From: Noviherbaspirillum saxi
GTDB lineage: Bacteria > Pseudomonadota > Gammaproteobacteria > Burkholderiales > Burkholderiaceae_D
Assembly (NCBI RefSeq): GCF_003591035.1
Contig: NZ_QYUO01000003.1
Coordinates: 1,116,001 to 1,180,000, forward strand
Length of the DNA: 64,000 nucleotides
Direction of reading: 5' to 3'
Numbering within the stretch: position 1 is the stretch's first letter; each line of letters opens with the position of its first letter. The notes beneath the pieces are model-generated. The model ran no database searches and had not been told where the DNA came from. It saw only the letters and a program-made list of their open reading frames with translations. The position numbers were made by a program, and so were the translations under genes. This document shows, piece by piece, positions 27,093-37,096 of this stretch.

Positions 27093-27863
27093 ATGTCGAC
27101 AATCCAATATGAAGTTAACGAAGGCGTTGCTGAAATCTTGTTCAACAATCCCCCGGTCAATGCACTCTCCGAGGAGATGCTGGACGAGTACCTTTCGCTG
27201 CTGCGACGTGCCTCAACGGACGCAGCGGTGCGTGCGGTGATCGTCGGCAGTGCAGTTCCAGGGCGCTTTTGCGCCGGATTGAACCTGCAGGCAATCCATA
27301 GGGGCGAACTTGGCAAAGTGCGAGCCCTGCTCGACCGTCTCTACATTCAGATGACGGAGACACAGTTCAGCCTGGGGAAGCCGAGCATTGCCGCGATCGA
27401 TGGGACTGCCCGCGGGGGCGGCATGACGCTGGCCATCTCTTGCGACATGATCGTGGCAAGTGAAAGCGCGACATTCGGTTATCCGGAGATCGACGCCGGC
27501 GTACTGCCATCGATTCACTTCACTCACCTGCCGCGGATCGCTGGTCGTCATCGAGCCTTCGAACTGCTTTTCTCCGGGCGTTCGTTCGACACCGCTGAGG
27601 CAGTCTCACTCGGCCTCGTTAGCCGGGTAACGCCTCCGGGTGAGGTGCTTGCGACGGCGCGCGATCTTGCCCGGTCCATTGCCGGAAAGTCCGCTGAGGT
27701 GATACGAATCGGCCGAGCTGCGTTTATGAGTGCCAATGACAACGGCTACCGTCAAGCAGTGGTAGCGGCGGCGGATAGCTTCTGCAATGTTGCTGCCACA
27801 GCCGATGCACGTGAGGGCATTGCCGCCTTCGTCGAGAAGCGCAAACCGGTATGGGGACGTTAA
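27093..27863 (+). CDS. enoyl-CoA hydratase/isomerase family protein
   Basis: A 256-residue crotonase. The oxyanion-hole segments are FCAGLNLQAI and AAIDGTARGGGMTLAISCD. One acidic residue is kept in FGYPEIDAGVLPS, while the segment holding the second catalytic Glu of true hydratases reads differently, so isomerase or another crotonase activity is possible. It follows the CaiB gene by 36 bases. Its last codons overlap the start of a truncated dehydrogenase frame. Confidence 0.92.
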   Translation: MSTIQYEVNEGVAEILFNNPPVNALSEEMLDEYLSLLRRASTDAAVRAVIVGSAVPGRFCAGLNLQAIHRGELGKVRALLDRLYIQMTETQFSLGKPSIAAIDGTARGGGMTLAISCDMIVASESATFGYPEIDAGVLPSIHFTHLPRIAGRHRAFELLFSGRSFDTAEAVSLGLVSRVTPPGEVLATARDLARSIAGKSAEVIRIGRAAFMSANDNGYRQAVVAAADSFCNVAATADAREGIAAFVEKRKPVWGR

Positions 27864-28357
27864 TCAAACCTTCCACCATGTCCCGGGACTGCGTGCGCGA
27901 AGGGCTGGATGCGCGGCGCACAGTGGCGTTCGAAGGCTTGTTCGACGCCAGCAAGCGGCGAGTGGCGATGACCAACCCCGGCACCGCGCCGGAATACCTG
28001 GCTATGGCCTGCGGCGTTCTCGGCGCGACCGGTGCGGCGGGCGCTCCCGTTCCAGTGAGCGTGATCCGCGACAGCGCGGGACTGGTCACGCAGCGGGTGG
28101 TGGCGCACATCATCAACATCGCCTGCGAGATCGCGCAGCAAGGCATCGCCGAGCCGCTCGACATCGACCGCGCTGCCACGCTCGGCCTCGGCTATCCGCT
28201 CGGGCCGCTGGCCTGGGGCAACCAGCTCGGTCCGCGCACGGTGCTGTCCATCCTCAAGAACCTCGAACAACAGACCGGCGATGCCCGTTACCGCCCCAGC
28301 CCCTGGCTGCAGCGGCGCGCGCTGCTGGGCCTGTCACTACACCACAAGGAAACCTGA
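27851..28357 (+). pseudogene. C-terminal fragment of 3-hydroxyacyl-CoA dehydrogenase
   Basis: A 168-residue frame that matches only the last C-terminal domain of long 3-hydroxyacyl-CoA dehydrogenases: VSVIRDSAGLVTQRVVAHII, LGLGYPLGPLAWGNQLGP, and a TGDARYRPSPWLQRRALLG ending. The NAD-binding half is absent. The frame starts inside the upstream hydratase gene, and base composition turns more GC-rich here. A deletion probably joined the upstream operon to the end of an older gene. It could still be translated as a short protein, but the known catalytic function would be gone. Confidence 0.75.
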
Positions 28358-28360
28358 TCC

Positions 28361-29563
28361 ATGCTTGATGCCTATATCTACGACGGCCTGCGCTCCCCGT
28401 TCGGACGCCACGCCGGCTCCCTGGCGTCGGTGCGCCCCGACGACCTGGTCGCGGACGTCATGCGCGCGCTGGTCGCCCGCAATCCGTGGAAGCCGGAACA
28501 GATTGAAGACGTGATCCTCGGCGACACCAACCAGGCCGGCGAGGATGCGCGCAACGTGGCGCGCAATGCCCTGCTCGCAGCCGGCCTGCCAGTCACGCTC
28601 GGCGGCCAGACGGTAAACCGGCTGTGCGCCTCCGGCCTGGCTGCGGTGATGGATTCGGCGCGCGCGGTGACATGCGGCGAAGGCGAACTATTCATCGCCG
28701 GCGGCGTGGAAAGCATGAGCCGCGCACCGTTCGTGGTCGGCAAGTCGGAAACCGCCTATGGCCGCGATTTCAAGGTATTCGACAGCACCATCGGCGCACG
28801 CTTTCCGAACCCGAAGGTGGTCAAGGAATACGGCGCGCACACGATGCCCGAGACGGGCGACAACGTTGCACATGAGTTCGGCATCACCCGCGAGCAGGCC
28901 GATGCCTTCGCGCTCGCGTCGCAGATGAAATACCACGCCGCGCTGCAGGACGGTTTCTTCGCGGGCGAAATCCATCCGATCAGCGTGCCCACCGGCCGCA
29001 AGACGCCGCCCGTGATGGTGGGCCAGGATGAGCATCCGCGTCCGGAGACGACAGCGACGACACTGGAAAAACTCAAGCCCTTGTTTGAAGGCGGCGTGGT
29101 CACCGCGGGCAATGCTTCCGGTATCAACGACGGCGCCGCCGCATTGCTGGTCGGCAGCCGCGCCATCGGCGAACAGGTCGGCAAGGCACCGATGGTGCGC
29201 ATCCGCTCCGCCGCCGTTGCCGGCGTCGCACCGCGCATCATGGGCATCGGCCCGGTATACGCGATCCGCAAGGCGCTCGACCGTGCTGGGCTCAAGCTGT
29301 CCGACATGGACATCATCGAAATCAACGAAGCCTTTGGCAGCCAGGTGCTGGGCTGCCTCAAGATGCTCGAAGTCGATTTCAACGACAGCCGCGTCAATCC
29401 CAACGGCGGCGCCATTGCCGTCGGCCATCCGCTCGGCGCATCGGGCGCGCGCCTGGCATTGAGCGCAAGCCGCGAACTGGCGCGCCGCAACGGCCGCTAC
29501 GCCGTGGTCAGCCTTTGCATCGGCGTCGGCCAGGGCTTGGCCGTCGTACTTGAACGCGTTTGA
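28361..29563 (+). CDS. acetyl-CoA C-acyltransferase (thiolase)
   Basis: A 400-residue degradative thiolase. The catalytic set is complete: Cys89 in RLCASGLAAV, His356 in AVGHPLGASGA, and Cys386 in SLCIGVGQG. It cleaves a 3-ketoacyl-CoA with CoA to give acetyl-CoA. Overall it is similar to 3-oxoadipyl-CoA thiolases, but chain-length preference cannot be read. It begins just after the dehydrogenase fragment and leads into tctB 21 bases downstream. Confidence 0.94.
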   Translation: MLDAYIYDGLRSPFGRHAGSLASVRPDDLVADVMRALVARNPWKPEQIEDVILGDTNQAGEDARNVARNALLAAGLPVTLGGQTVNRLCASGLAAVMDSARAVTCGEGELFIAGGVESMSRAPFVVGKSETAYGRDFKVFDSTIGARFPNPKVVKEYGAHTMPETGDNVAHEFGITREQADAFALASQMKYHAALQDGFFAGEIHPISVPTGRKTPPVMVGQDEHPRPETTATTLEKLKPLFEGGVVTAGNASGINDGAAALLVGSRAIGEQVGKAPMVRIRSAAVAGVAPRIMGIGPVYAIRKALDRAGLKLSDMDIIEINEAFGSQVLGCLKMLEVDFNDSRVNPNGGAIAVGHPLGASGARLALSASRELARRNGRYAVVSLCIGVGQGLAVVLERV

Positions 29564-29584
29564 TTTCGATATGGAGCGATAGAC

Positions 29585-30049
29585 GTGACAACCGTTATCC
29601 GTAACCCCAAGGACTTCTGGTCCGGGGTGATTTTCATAGGCTTCGGCCTGGCCGCTATCATCGTCGGCGGGGATTATTCAATGGGAACGGCCGGCCGCAT
29701 GGGCCCCGGGTATTTCCCGACCATCCTCGGCGGCATCCTGGCCGTCCTCGGCGTGATCGCCGTCATCCGCTCGCTGCTGACAAAGCATCGCGAGGCGGTC
29801 GGCAAATGGGTGGTCAAGCAAGCGACGCTGATCATCGTCGGCACGCTGCTGTTCGGCGTTTTGGTGCGCAACGCCGGCCTGATCGTCGCCATCCTGGTGC
29901 TCGTCATGCTCAGCAGCTTTGCCAGCGTCAAGTTCAAGGTCGGCCCCTACCTGCTGCTGGCCGCCGGCATGGCTGCCTTCTGCTCGCTTCTATTCGTCCA
30001 GGGGCTCGGCCTGCCGATGCCGCTCATCGGTTCCTGGTTCGGCTTCTAA
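29585..30049 (+). CDS. tctB: tripartite tricarboxylate transporter small membrane subunit TctB
   Basis: A 154-residue membrane protein with four predicted helices (about 14-34, 45-65, 80-115, 125-150). It is the small subunit of a TctABC-type transporter. The start codon is GTG. GPGYFPTILGGILAVLG is a typical family segment. It lies 12 bases ahead of tctA. Confidence 0.9.
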   Translation: MTTVIRNPKDFWSGVIFIGFGLAAIIVGGDYSMGTAGRMGPGYFPTILGGILAVLGVIAVIRSLLTKHREAVGKWVVKQATLIIVGTLLFGVLVRNAGLIVAILVLVMLSSFASVKFKVGPYLLLAAGMAAFCSLLFVQGLGLPMPLIGSWFGF

Positions 30050-30061
30050 GGGAAACAATAC

Positions 30062-31561
30062 ATGGAAATCATCTCCAACCTGGCGCTCGGCTTCGACACC
30101 GCGTTCACGCTGTCGAACCTGGTGTACTGCCTGATCGGTGTGTTCTTCGGCACCGCAGTGGGTGTCTTGCCCGGCCTCGGGCCAGTGGCCACCATTGCGA
30201 TGCTGCTGCCGGCCACTTTCTCGCTGCCACCGATCTCGGCACTGATCATGCTCGCCGGCATTTACTACGGCGCACAGTATGGCGGCTCCACGACCGCGAT
30301 CCTGGTCAACCTGCCGGGAGAATCGTCATCGGTGGTGACTGCACTCGACGGCCACCAGATGGCGAAGAATGGCCAAGCGGGCAAGGCGCTGGCCACTGCC
30401 GCCATCGGCTCGTTCTTCGCCGGCACGGTGGCCACGCTGCTGCTGGCGCTGTTCGCCCCGCCCCTGGCCGAACTGGCGCTGAAGTTCGGTCCGGCCGAAT
30501 ACTTTTCGCTGATGGTGCTGGGTCTGGTCGCCTCGGTGGTGCTGGCGCACGGCTCGCTGCTGCGCGCCATCGGCATGATCATCCTCGGCTTGTTGCTGGG
30601 CCTGGTCGGCACCGACGTGAACTCCGGCACGCCGCGCTATACCTTCGATCTGCCGCAACTGGCCGATGGCATCAACTTCGTGGTGGTCGCGATGGGCATG
30701 TTCGGCCTGGGGGAAATCATTGCCAACCTGGAGCATGAGGCAACCCGCACGCTGGTGATGAAAAAGCTTACCGGCCTGATGCCGACCAAGGACGACCTGA
30801 AGCGCATCGTCGCGCCGGTGCTGCGCGGTACGGCACTGGGTTCGGCGCTGGGCATTTTGCCCGGTGGCGGCGCGATGCTGTCGTCGTTTGCCGCGTATTC
30901 GATCGAAAAGAAGATTTCGAAGAATTCGGCCCAGTTCGGCAAGGGCGCGATCGAAGGCGTGGCCGCCCCCGAATCGGCCAACAATGCCGGTGCGCAAACC
31001 TCGTTCATCCCGATGCTGACCCTGGGCATTCCCTCGAACCCGGTGATGGCGCTGATGATCGGCGCGATGATCATCCAGGGCATCCAGCCGGGACCGGCGG
31101 TCATGACGGAACAGCCGGCGCTGTTCTGGGGCATCATCGCGTCGATGTGGATCGGCAACTTCTTCTTGATCGTGCTGAATCTGCCGATGATCGGTTTGTG
31201 GGTGCGTATGATCACCGTGCCCTACCACTTCCTGTTCCCATGCATCCTGGTGTTCTGTGCGATCGGCGTCTTCAGCTTGAACAACAGCGAGTTCGACGTG
31301 TTCCTGATGGCGGGCTTCGGTCTGTTCGGCTACATCTGCAGCAAGCTGGAGATGGAATCCGCGCCAATGCTCCTAGGCTTCATCATCGGCCCGATGATGG
31401 AAGAGTATCTGCGCCGTGCGCTGCTGTTGTCGCGCAGTGATCCGATGGTTTTCCTGCAGCGTCCGATTAGTGCATTCATGCTCGCAATGGCACTGATAGC
31501 CATCACGATCGTACTACTCCCTAACCTGCGAAAGAAGCGCGAGGAAGCATTCGTAGAGTAG
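30062..31561 (+). CDS. tctA: tripartite tricarboxylate transporter large permease TctA
   Basis: A 499-residue inner-membrane permease with about 12 helices. The signature loops GVLPGLGPVATIAMLLPATF and YYGAQYGGSTTAILVNLPGE near the N-terminus and PGGGAMLSSFAAY with PESANNAGAQTSFIPMLTLG in the middle are diagnostic for TctA. It imports carboxylates delivered by a Bug receptor. It is the only TctA in the window and may serve several of the five receptors here. Confidence 0.96.
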   Translation: MEIISNLALGFDTAFTLSNLVYCLIGVFFGTAVGVLPGLGPVATIAMLLPATFSLPPISALIMLAGIYYGAQYGGSTTAILVNLPGESSSVVTALDGHQMAKNGQAGKALATAAIGSFFAGTVATLLLALFAPPLAELALKFGPAEYFSLMVLGLVASVVLAHGSLLRAIGMIILGLLLGLVGTDVNSGTPRYTFDLPQLADGINFVVVAMGMFGLGEIIANLEHEATRTLVMKKLTGLMPTKDDLKRIVAPVLRGTALGSALGILPGGGAMLSSFAAYSIEKKISKNSAQFGKGAIEGVAAPESANNAGAQTSFIPMLTLGIPSNPVMALMIGAMIIQGIQPGPAVMTEQPALFWGIIASMWIGNFFLIVLNLPMIGLWVRMITVPYHFLFPCILVFCAIGVFSLNNSEFDVFLMAGFGLFGYICSKLEMESAPMLLGFIIGPMMEEYLRRALLLSRSDPMVFLQRPISAFMLAMALIAITIVLLPNLRKKREEAFVE

Positions 31562-31582
31562 TGGCGTAGTGGCGTAGTGGCG
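31559..31582. repeat. three perfect copies of TAGTGGCG
   Basis: An 8-base unit, TAGTGGCG, is repeated three times in tandem. The first TAG is the stop codon of tctA. The same 8-mer occurs once just after the dehydrogenase stop near 1856-1863 and once near 61425-61433. Confidence 0.8.
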
Positions 31583-31662
31583 CCGCGAAATTTGCTGCTT
31601 TTCAGGGACACCGTGTCCCATAGAACGGAATTCCATCGCCGCATCAGTTAAAGGACATATCG

Positions 31663-33210
31663 ATGAGCTTGCGCAACATGCGTATCGGAACCCGGTTGGG
31701 AGCTGGCTTTGCGGTCATCCTCGCGCTTCTGGCCCTTGTAGTCGTGGCTTGCACCTCGCTAGTGACACAAAACAAGAATTCATTGAAACAAGGGTTGGAA
31801 ACGGTCAACACCAAGGCAGAGCTCGTATCGACCATGAAAAGCGCTTTGCTTCAGAGTGGGATCGCCATGCGCAACATGCTTGACATAGCGGCGGTCGGGC
31901 AGCAGAAAGTCCGCGTAGATGCGCAAAACAAGTTGTTCGCGGAAGCGCGCGGCAAGCTGATGAAGATGAAGCTCTCCGCACAGGAAGAAGCCATTCTTGC
32001 CGAACTCGACAAGGTGGACAAGAGCATCGAGAACCAGTACCGCCAGGCGATCCGGCAAGCCGAAAACATGAATTCCGAGGGCGCCGCCACGATCATTACC
32101 AGGCACATCGACCCGATGAACCTCAAGTCGGTGAATGAGATCAACAAGCTGCTCGACATTCAGCGCTCCGCGGAACGCAAGGTGTTGACAGACTCCGAGG
32201 ATGCCGACCGGATCCTGGCGATAACGCTGTTTGCCATTACCCTGGTCGCGCTCGGGCTCGGCGCGGCCATCTCCTGGCGTATCACGCGCAGCATCACCAG
32301 GCCGCTGAACGAGGCCGTGAACCTCGCAAGCCGGGTGGCCGCAGGCGATCTTACATCCGAGATCCGGGACAAGGATAGGGATGAGATCGGCCAACTGCTC
32401 GCGGCTTTGAGCGACATGAATGGCGGCCTGAGCGCCATCATCGGCAACGTGCGCGCCACCACCAATACCATCGACAGCGTTTCCCGGCAACTGGCGGATG
32501 ACAGCAGCGACCTTTCGGCGCGCACAGAGTCCCAGGCTGGCTCGCTTGAGGAGACGGCTTCCGCCATGGAAGAACTGGCCTCGACGGTCCGTCAGAGCAC
32601 CGACAATGCGCGGCAGGCAAATCAGCTCGTGCAGTCGGCATCGAATACTGCCGTGCGCGGAGGCCAAGTGGTCGGTCAAGTGGTGGAAACCATGACATCC
32701 ATCAAGGATAGTTCGCACAAGATTGTCGAGATCATTAGCGTCATCGACGGCATCGCATTCCAGACGAATCTCCTTGCCTTGAATGCGGCGGTCGAGGCGG
32801 CGCGCGCCGGAGAGCAAGGCCGCGGTTTCGCCGTCGTTGCCTTGGAAGTGCGCAATCTGGCGCAACGCTCTGCATCCGCCGCCAAGGAGATCAAGACGCT
32901 GATCAGCGATTCCGTGGACAAAGTCGACGCCGGCAGCGAGTTGGTGAGTCAGGCTGGAACCACCATGGAGGAAGTCGTGACGAGCATCAAGCGCGCGACC
33001 GCCATCATGGCGGAAATCGCGGCAGCCAGCGAAGAGCAAAGTGCGGGCATTGAACAGGTCAATCAAGCAATCAGCCAGATGGACAAGGCAACGCAGGAGA
33101 ACGCCGCACTGGTGGAAGAGACTGCGTCCGCAGCCGCAATGATGCAGCAACGCGCCGGCAATCTTGCGCAAGCCGTCGGTGTATTCAAGCTGACACATTC
33201 CCGGGATTAG
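31663..33210 (+). CDS. methyl-accepting chemotaxis protein
   Basis: A 515-residue chemoreceptor. A membrane helix at about 11-33 and another at about 190-212 flank a periplasmic four-helix sensor of ~155 residues. A HAMP domain follows (213-266), then a long methyl-accepting coiled coil with the conserved hairpin tip [20 protein letters not shown]. The C-terminus ends in LTHSRD and lacks the NWETF-type tether for CheR. Placed directly after a carboxylate transporter operon, it may sense the same or related compounds, but this is only positional. Confidence 0.95.
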   Translation: MSLRNMRIGTRLGAGFAVILALLALVVVACTSLVTQNKNSLKQGLETVNTKAELVSTMKSALLQSGIAMRNMLDIAAVGQQKVRVDAQNKLFAEARGKLMKMKLSAQEEAILAELDKVDKSIENQYRQAIRQAENMNSEGAATIITRHIDPMNLKSVNEINKLLDIQRSAERKVLTDSEDADRILAITLFAITLVALGLGAAISWRITRSITRPLNEAVNLASRVAAGDLTSEIRDKDRDEIGQLLAALSDMNGGLSAIIGNVRATTNTIDSVSRQLADDSSDLSARTESQAGSLEETASAMEELASTVRQSTDNARQANQLVQSASNTAVRGGQVVGQVVETMTSIKDSSHKIVEIISVIDGIAFQTNLLALNAAVEAARAGEQGRGFAVVALEVRNLAQRSASAAKEIKTLISDSVDKVDAGSELVSQAGTTMEEVVTSIKRATAIMAEIAAASEEQSAGIEQVNQAISQMDKATQENAALVEETASAAAMMQQRAGNLAQAVGVFKLTHSRD

Positions 33211-33224
33211 GCTGCACATTTCCC

Positions 33225-33790
33225 CTATAGATACGACGTGCTCAAAAAGCTGGCTTGGCGAATGCGCTCGTATTCTGTCCCATAAATAACTTTATATAAA
33301 CGTTCGATCTTTCCGAGGATGGACTCGGCTGTAGCAGTCCAGACGAATGGTCTTTTGTGGGCATTGTAATGTTCCACATAGCGCTGGATTTGCGACGTCA
33401 GCTGGCGCACGCATTCAAGCGAGCCTCGTCGGATTGCCTCCTGCGTAATCAGGCCAAGCCAACCATCGACTTGATTGAGCCAGCTTGAGTAAGTCGGAGT
33501 GAAATGCATGTGATAACGCGGCCGCCTCGCTAGCCAGGCTTTGACTTTCGAGTGCTTATGCGTGGCATCATTATCCAAAATCAGATGCACATCCAAACCA
33601 GCAGGAACTGCCTTATCAATATGATTAAAAAAGGCGATGAATTCCTGATGCCTATGACGCGGCTTGCATTGCGCAATCACTTCACCATTAGCCGCGTTCA
33701 GTACCGCGAAAAGTGTGGCTGTCCCATGGTACAAGTCCTTGCTTTCCATCGCGCGCATCCCTGCCTCAACCTGCGCGATAGCGTACCTTT
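33225..33790 (-). pseudogene. IS630-family transposase, C-terminal relic
   Basis: 177 codons covering most of the DDE catalytic domain of an IS630-type transposase, preceded by a short out-of-place segment up to about 33790. The second Asp is in LILDNDATHKH. The third acid lies in the region TPTYSSWLNQVDGW, where most members have VERW. The N-terminal DNA-binding domain and the first catalytic region are missing. It lies between the chemoreceptor and the lipoprotein gene and marks one edge of the secreted-protein locus. Confidence 0.85.
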
Positions 33791-33822
33791 AAGCCAAAGA
33801 AAAGTCTGAAGAACCTTATCTG

Positions 33823-34659
33823 TTAAGTTTCATTTGGGACGCGATAGCTTGTTGGCGTGGTGACGAAAATCTTGAAGCTGGCATCTATGTCAGGTCGGAG
33901 AATAGTCGGTCCTGCACTGTGCTGCTCTAAAAACGTCCCGTTTTGATAACCCATGCTTCCCACCCATCCGTATGCTTTACCGGCCGGCACCGTCGGCCAG
34001 ATGGAATATATTTCCCCGGATTTCACTTGGAAATTGGATAGATGCACCGTGACGGTAGTGAAATACGTCGGTGCTAATGCGCTTGTGCAGCTTATGCTCC
34101 CTCTCTGAGCAAGAATGCCACTGAGGGTAGTGCCGCTCGCAACGATAGGACTGCTGAAACTGCTGCCTTTGCGAACCTCTATGCCCATCTCCGGCGAAAT
34201 ATTGCTGCAGAATTGAAGATATATCTCTACTTTCGTTAACCAACCGCTGCGCTCGACGGTAAACGACTGTCCGGTTCGATAGGCCGGCGTGCCAATAGGA
34301 GCAACAAACTGGATCGAGGCAGGTATGTGGGAAGCATCCTGTGCTTCAAGAAGGCCGGTAAACGCTTCACTGGAGGACGAGGCGTGTGATACCGATTCAG
34401 AAGAAGCTCTTCCACTTTCATGGCCTAAATGTGTAGAAGGATGAGAGGGAATGGTAATGGATGCGGATGCGGATGAAGTCGCCGGACCAACGGTAGTCTC
34501 ATTTGTTACGACGCTAGTTGAGCTATTCGCCAGTACCGACGAATTCGACGCGCTTGCAAATATAGTATCTGGACCACCGCCACACGCAACCAAGAAATAG
34601 GCAACCCAAAGGATTGCAATAAAACCCAATCCGTTTGTTAAAAATGTTTTCTGTTTCAT
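33823..34659 (-). CDS. lipoprotein with Ser-rich linker
   Basis: A 278-residue predicted lipoprotein. The signal peptide ends in the lipobox LVAC, with Cys26 lipidated. Residues ~30-105 are a low-complexity Ser/Thr/Ala linker. Residues ~110-278 look like a beta-rich globular domain, with QFVAPIGTPAYRTGQSFTV followed by strands. I do not recognise the family. It lies last in a same-strand set with small exported proteins, a C39 peptidase and an outer-membrane barrel, and may be a surface anchor or accessory for that system, but 727 bases separate it from the next gene. Confidence 0.7.
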   Translation of the reverse strand: MKQKTFLTNGLGFIAILWVAYFLVACGGGPDTIFASASNSSVLANSSTSVVTNETTVGPATSSASASITIPSHPSTHLGHESGRASSESVSHASSSSEAFTGLLEAQDASHIPASIQFVAPIGTPAYRTGQSFTVERSGWLTKVEIYLQFCSNISPEMGIEVRKGSSFSSPIVASGTTLSGILAQRGSISCTSALAPTYFTTVTVHLSNFQVKSGEIYSIWPTVPAGKAYGWVGSMGYQNGTFLEQHSAGPTILRPDIDASFKIFVTTPTSYRVPNET

Positions 34660-35386
34660 GGCCTGTTCCTTACCTGTCTTGTATAGAGCCTATGAGATAA
34701 ACGTCGCACGTTACTGACCAATCTCAAATCCAAATCCAGCCAAACATAAAAGTTTTCGATAATACTCACAGGCCGAAAACTGAGATGCGGACGTGTCACG
34801 TGTTCCCATAAGTGAGAGGGTGAAACAGACGGTTGAGCGATCAAATTGTCATATTCACATTACTGAATTTGAAGCGTGCAACGGCTTTGATGTTTGCATA
34901 TAAATAGATAACGAGTTGCTAACGGCAGTTTGTCGAATTTGGAAAGTTTGTTGGTTAGCTCAGTTGAGTAGAATCCGCAGGTCGTTTCATCGAAAAATTC
35001 ATTTTTCTATACCGGTCGAAGTCTCTCATACTGAAACATCGGATAGAAAGGAGACCAGAGTGACGGCAAATGGTCTTTCTTATAACGGCATTATCCGAAC
35101 TCGTCGCCGATCAAGGTAATCTTGCTGTTTGGGTGGAGTACGACCGCATACCAAGTGAAATTCAGTCAATGGAAGTGATACATGAACCGCATTTAAATGA
35201 GCCGGCCATCATGATCCGGCTAGCGGAGCCGATCTAAGATTTCTGAGGGAACATTAACGGCGAACATGCATTTGCGCTGTACGAGCAATTTATTGATAGA
35301 ACGCTTTATCAAGGAACTTCACGCCAGCTACGGAAAACGCGATCAACTAACGCTGTCGTTGTACGATCGCGATATCCGGCTATAGA
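34660..35386. other. 727-base intergenic region
   Basis: No convincing gene on either strand. The part next to 34660 should hold the promoter of the lipoprotein gene. An inverted repeat (GCCGG near 35199, CCGGC near 35216) is present. Some short frames at 35230-35386 look like a worn-down coding remnant but match nothing I know. Confidence 0.5.
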
Positions 35387-35854
35387 TTAGAAAGACGAAG
35401 AACTAATGGATGCCTTGGAAGAGCCACCTCCAGCAGACTTTATCTGAATTTTCGACTTGGTCATTGTGCCGCCGTCGCTCTTCTCTTTCGACATCGTCTT
35501 CACACGAATCATTATTTTACCTTCATCAGCAGTCGCTTCGCCATAGACGCTCGATATGGAATTGCCAGCCACGGACTCACCGAATCCATACGCTTCCAAT
35601 CCGGTTCCCTCGGCTTTCACCCATAAATCCGCTTTGGTCTTCGTCCCGCTGCCGTTCTGTTTCGCCCGCGTGTCGGCACGTGCCAACACGGTCCCTGCTT
35701 CTGCATAGCCGCCTCCGTCAACAACGGAATATTGCGCTCCGGCCGATACTTTATCCATTTGGGCGTTTGTCAAAATTACTGGGGCCGCGTGCGTCAGTCC
35801 AATTGCCAATAATAGTGTCACTGCTGCAGCAGAACGTTTCATCATGGTTCTCAT
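35387..35854 (-). CDS. small exported protein with QMDKVSAG motif, possible fibre subunit
   Basis: A 155-residue protein with a signal peptide (1-24, cut after THA). The motif ILTNAQMDKVSAG follows directly at about 27-39. The rest is rich in Gly, Ser, Lys and Thr, with alternating small and charged residues, no Cys, and a Ser-rich end finishing in SSSSF. The motif is shared with the four smaller proteins at 38240-39746, and the SSF ending with three of them. GAGGAA just ahead supports the start at 35854. It lies directly downstream of the barrel gene and is a candidate main or minor subunit of the proposed export system. Confidence 0.75.
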   Translation of the reverse strand: MRTMMKRSAAAVTLLLAIGLTHAAPVILTNAQMDKVSAGAQYSVVDGGGYAEAGTVLARADTRAKQNGSGTKTKADLWVKAEGTGLEAYGFGESVAGNSISSVYGEATADEGKIMIRVKTMSKEKSDGGTMTKSKIQIKSAGGGSSKASISSSSF

Positions 35855-35920
35855 GGTTTCCTCTTCGTCAGGTTAGATATAACGCGATACAAGGCGGCGC
35901 GAGACCCCTTCTCTTTCCTA

Positions 35921-37096
35921 CTACCGGAATGTAATAGGAAATGAGACGTTAAAACTGTATTTCGGCGCATCATTTCCGACGCCGATACCAGTAGATACCA
36001 ACAGCATGACGTCACGTGACAGAACCGAAGAGGCACCGATGTTCACGGTTCCATATGTTTCATCAGTACCGGCAAGCTTCGCGCCATTTGCTTCTTGTTT
36101 CTGGCGATAAGTCTGGGCAAAACCAAACTGCAACGAAGTGGCGGGGCTTGCGGCTAAGACTGCACCGAGAGAGAGTGTGGTCACGCTTCCAGGTTTTATT
36201 CCATCCTTCTCAAACACATGTCCGTAGGATGCTGAACCGAAAAAAGCCAGCGGATCCTGCCGCTTCAATCCTACGAGTTCTGCGGTAAGCTGACGGAACC
36301 CGCCAGTTAGTGCGACTTGATTATCGGTACGGCGCCCGGTACCTGTGTTATAGGCCACTCGACCGATGAGGTCGGGGTAATTGCCTCTTTCTCGCATTAG
36401 TGTTTTTGCCAGTCCGATGGTCAAATCGCCGGTACCGTTTCCGTTGGCTGAAGCTTCGCCGCCAAACGAATCGATGCGCGAAGCGCGCACATAGTTGTAA
36501 GGCACACCAATCTCCAGTTGGCTTCCCATTGGAAGGCCGACACGAACATCCGCGCGCACACCGAATTCATTGCGCCTCAGGGTTTGACTGCCGAGAACGA
36601 CGTTTGCCGCCCCGGTAGCCGGATTGACTGCATCGGCCAATAGGGGCGTGTTGTTTTCAACACGTGTGTAGTTGATCCCCGGCGTGAAGCTGATTGTACC
36701 TTCAGGTAATAACAAGGCACCTGACTCGGTCAATGTGCGTTCTAGCGCACGTTGTGCAGCGTCTTCATCGACGTCGAAGCTGCCAGGGCTAGATGCGGAC
36801 GCTGTGCGAGTATTCGTTTGCGAAGCGGGAGGGCGAGATTGGGTCACTCGTTGTGAAGTGGCGGCTTGTCCAGGCGGCACTGATTGAGAGGGAGCATTGG
36901 CCATTGCGTCAAGGCGCCCTTCCAGTCGTTCAATACGTTTCTGAAGCATTTGTACTTTTTCTTCGCTGTCAGCAAGCTGTTTTGCCAAGTTGCTTTCTGG
37001 AGTGGATGTTTGTTGTGCAAATGTCGGTACTCCATGCAACATCAACCCGGCAAGCAATGTGGGAACAATCTTTTTAGCAGTGTGCTTTCGCCTCAT
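35921..37096 (-). CDS. FapF-like outer-membrane barrel with coiled-coil plug region
   Basis: A 391-residue exported protein. A signal peptide (1-27) is followed by a coiled coil (about 35-66, with ADSEEKVQMLQKRIERLEGR), then a Pro/Ser/Thr/Gln linker (67-105), a helical stretch with DEDAAQRALERTLTESGALL (110-130), and about 260 residues of alternating beta strands ending in FPITFR, the type of ending recognised by the barrel-assembly machinery. Coiled coil, linker, helix, then barrel is the layout of FapF, the trimeric pore of the Pseudomonas Fap amyloid system. With a C39 peptidase gene next door the resemblance is strong. Similarity is by architecture, not alignment. Confidence 0.75.
   Translation of the reverse strand: MRRKHTAKKIVPTLLAGLMLHGVPTFAQQTSTPESNLAKQLADSEEKVQMLQKRIERLEGRLDAMANAPSQSVPPGQAATSQRVTQSRPPASQTNTRTASASSPGSFDVDEDAAQRALERTLTESGALLLPEGTISFTPGINYTRVENNTPLLADAVNPATGAANVVLGSQTLRRNEFGVRADVRVGLPMGSQLEIGVPYNYVRASRIDSFGGEASANGNGTGDLTIGLAKTLMRERGNYPDLIGRVAYNTGTGRRTDNQVALTGGFRQLTAELVGLKRQDPLAFFGSASYGHVFEKDGIKPGSVTTLSLGAVLAASPATSLQFGFAQTYRQKQEANGAKLAGTDETYGTVNIGASSVLSRDVMLLVSTGIGVGNDAPKYSFNVSFPITFR

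Noticed and set aside
31780..33219. 479-codon minus-strand frame opposite the chemoreceptor
   Set aside because: His- and Arg-rich shadow of a clear chemoreceptor gene.
34916..35119. Small plus-strand frame in the 727-base gap
   Set aside because: No ribosome site, no recognisable features, and composition like non-coding sequence.
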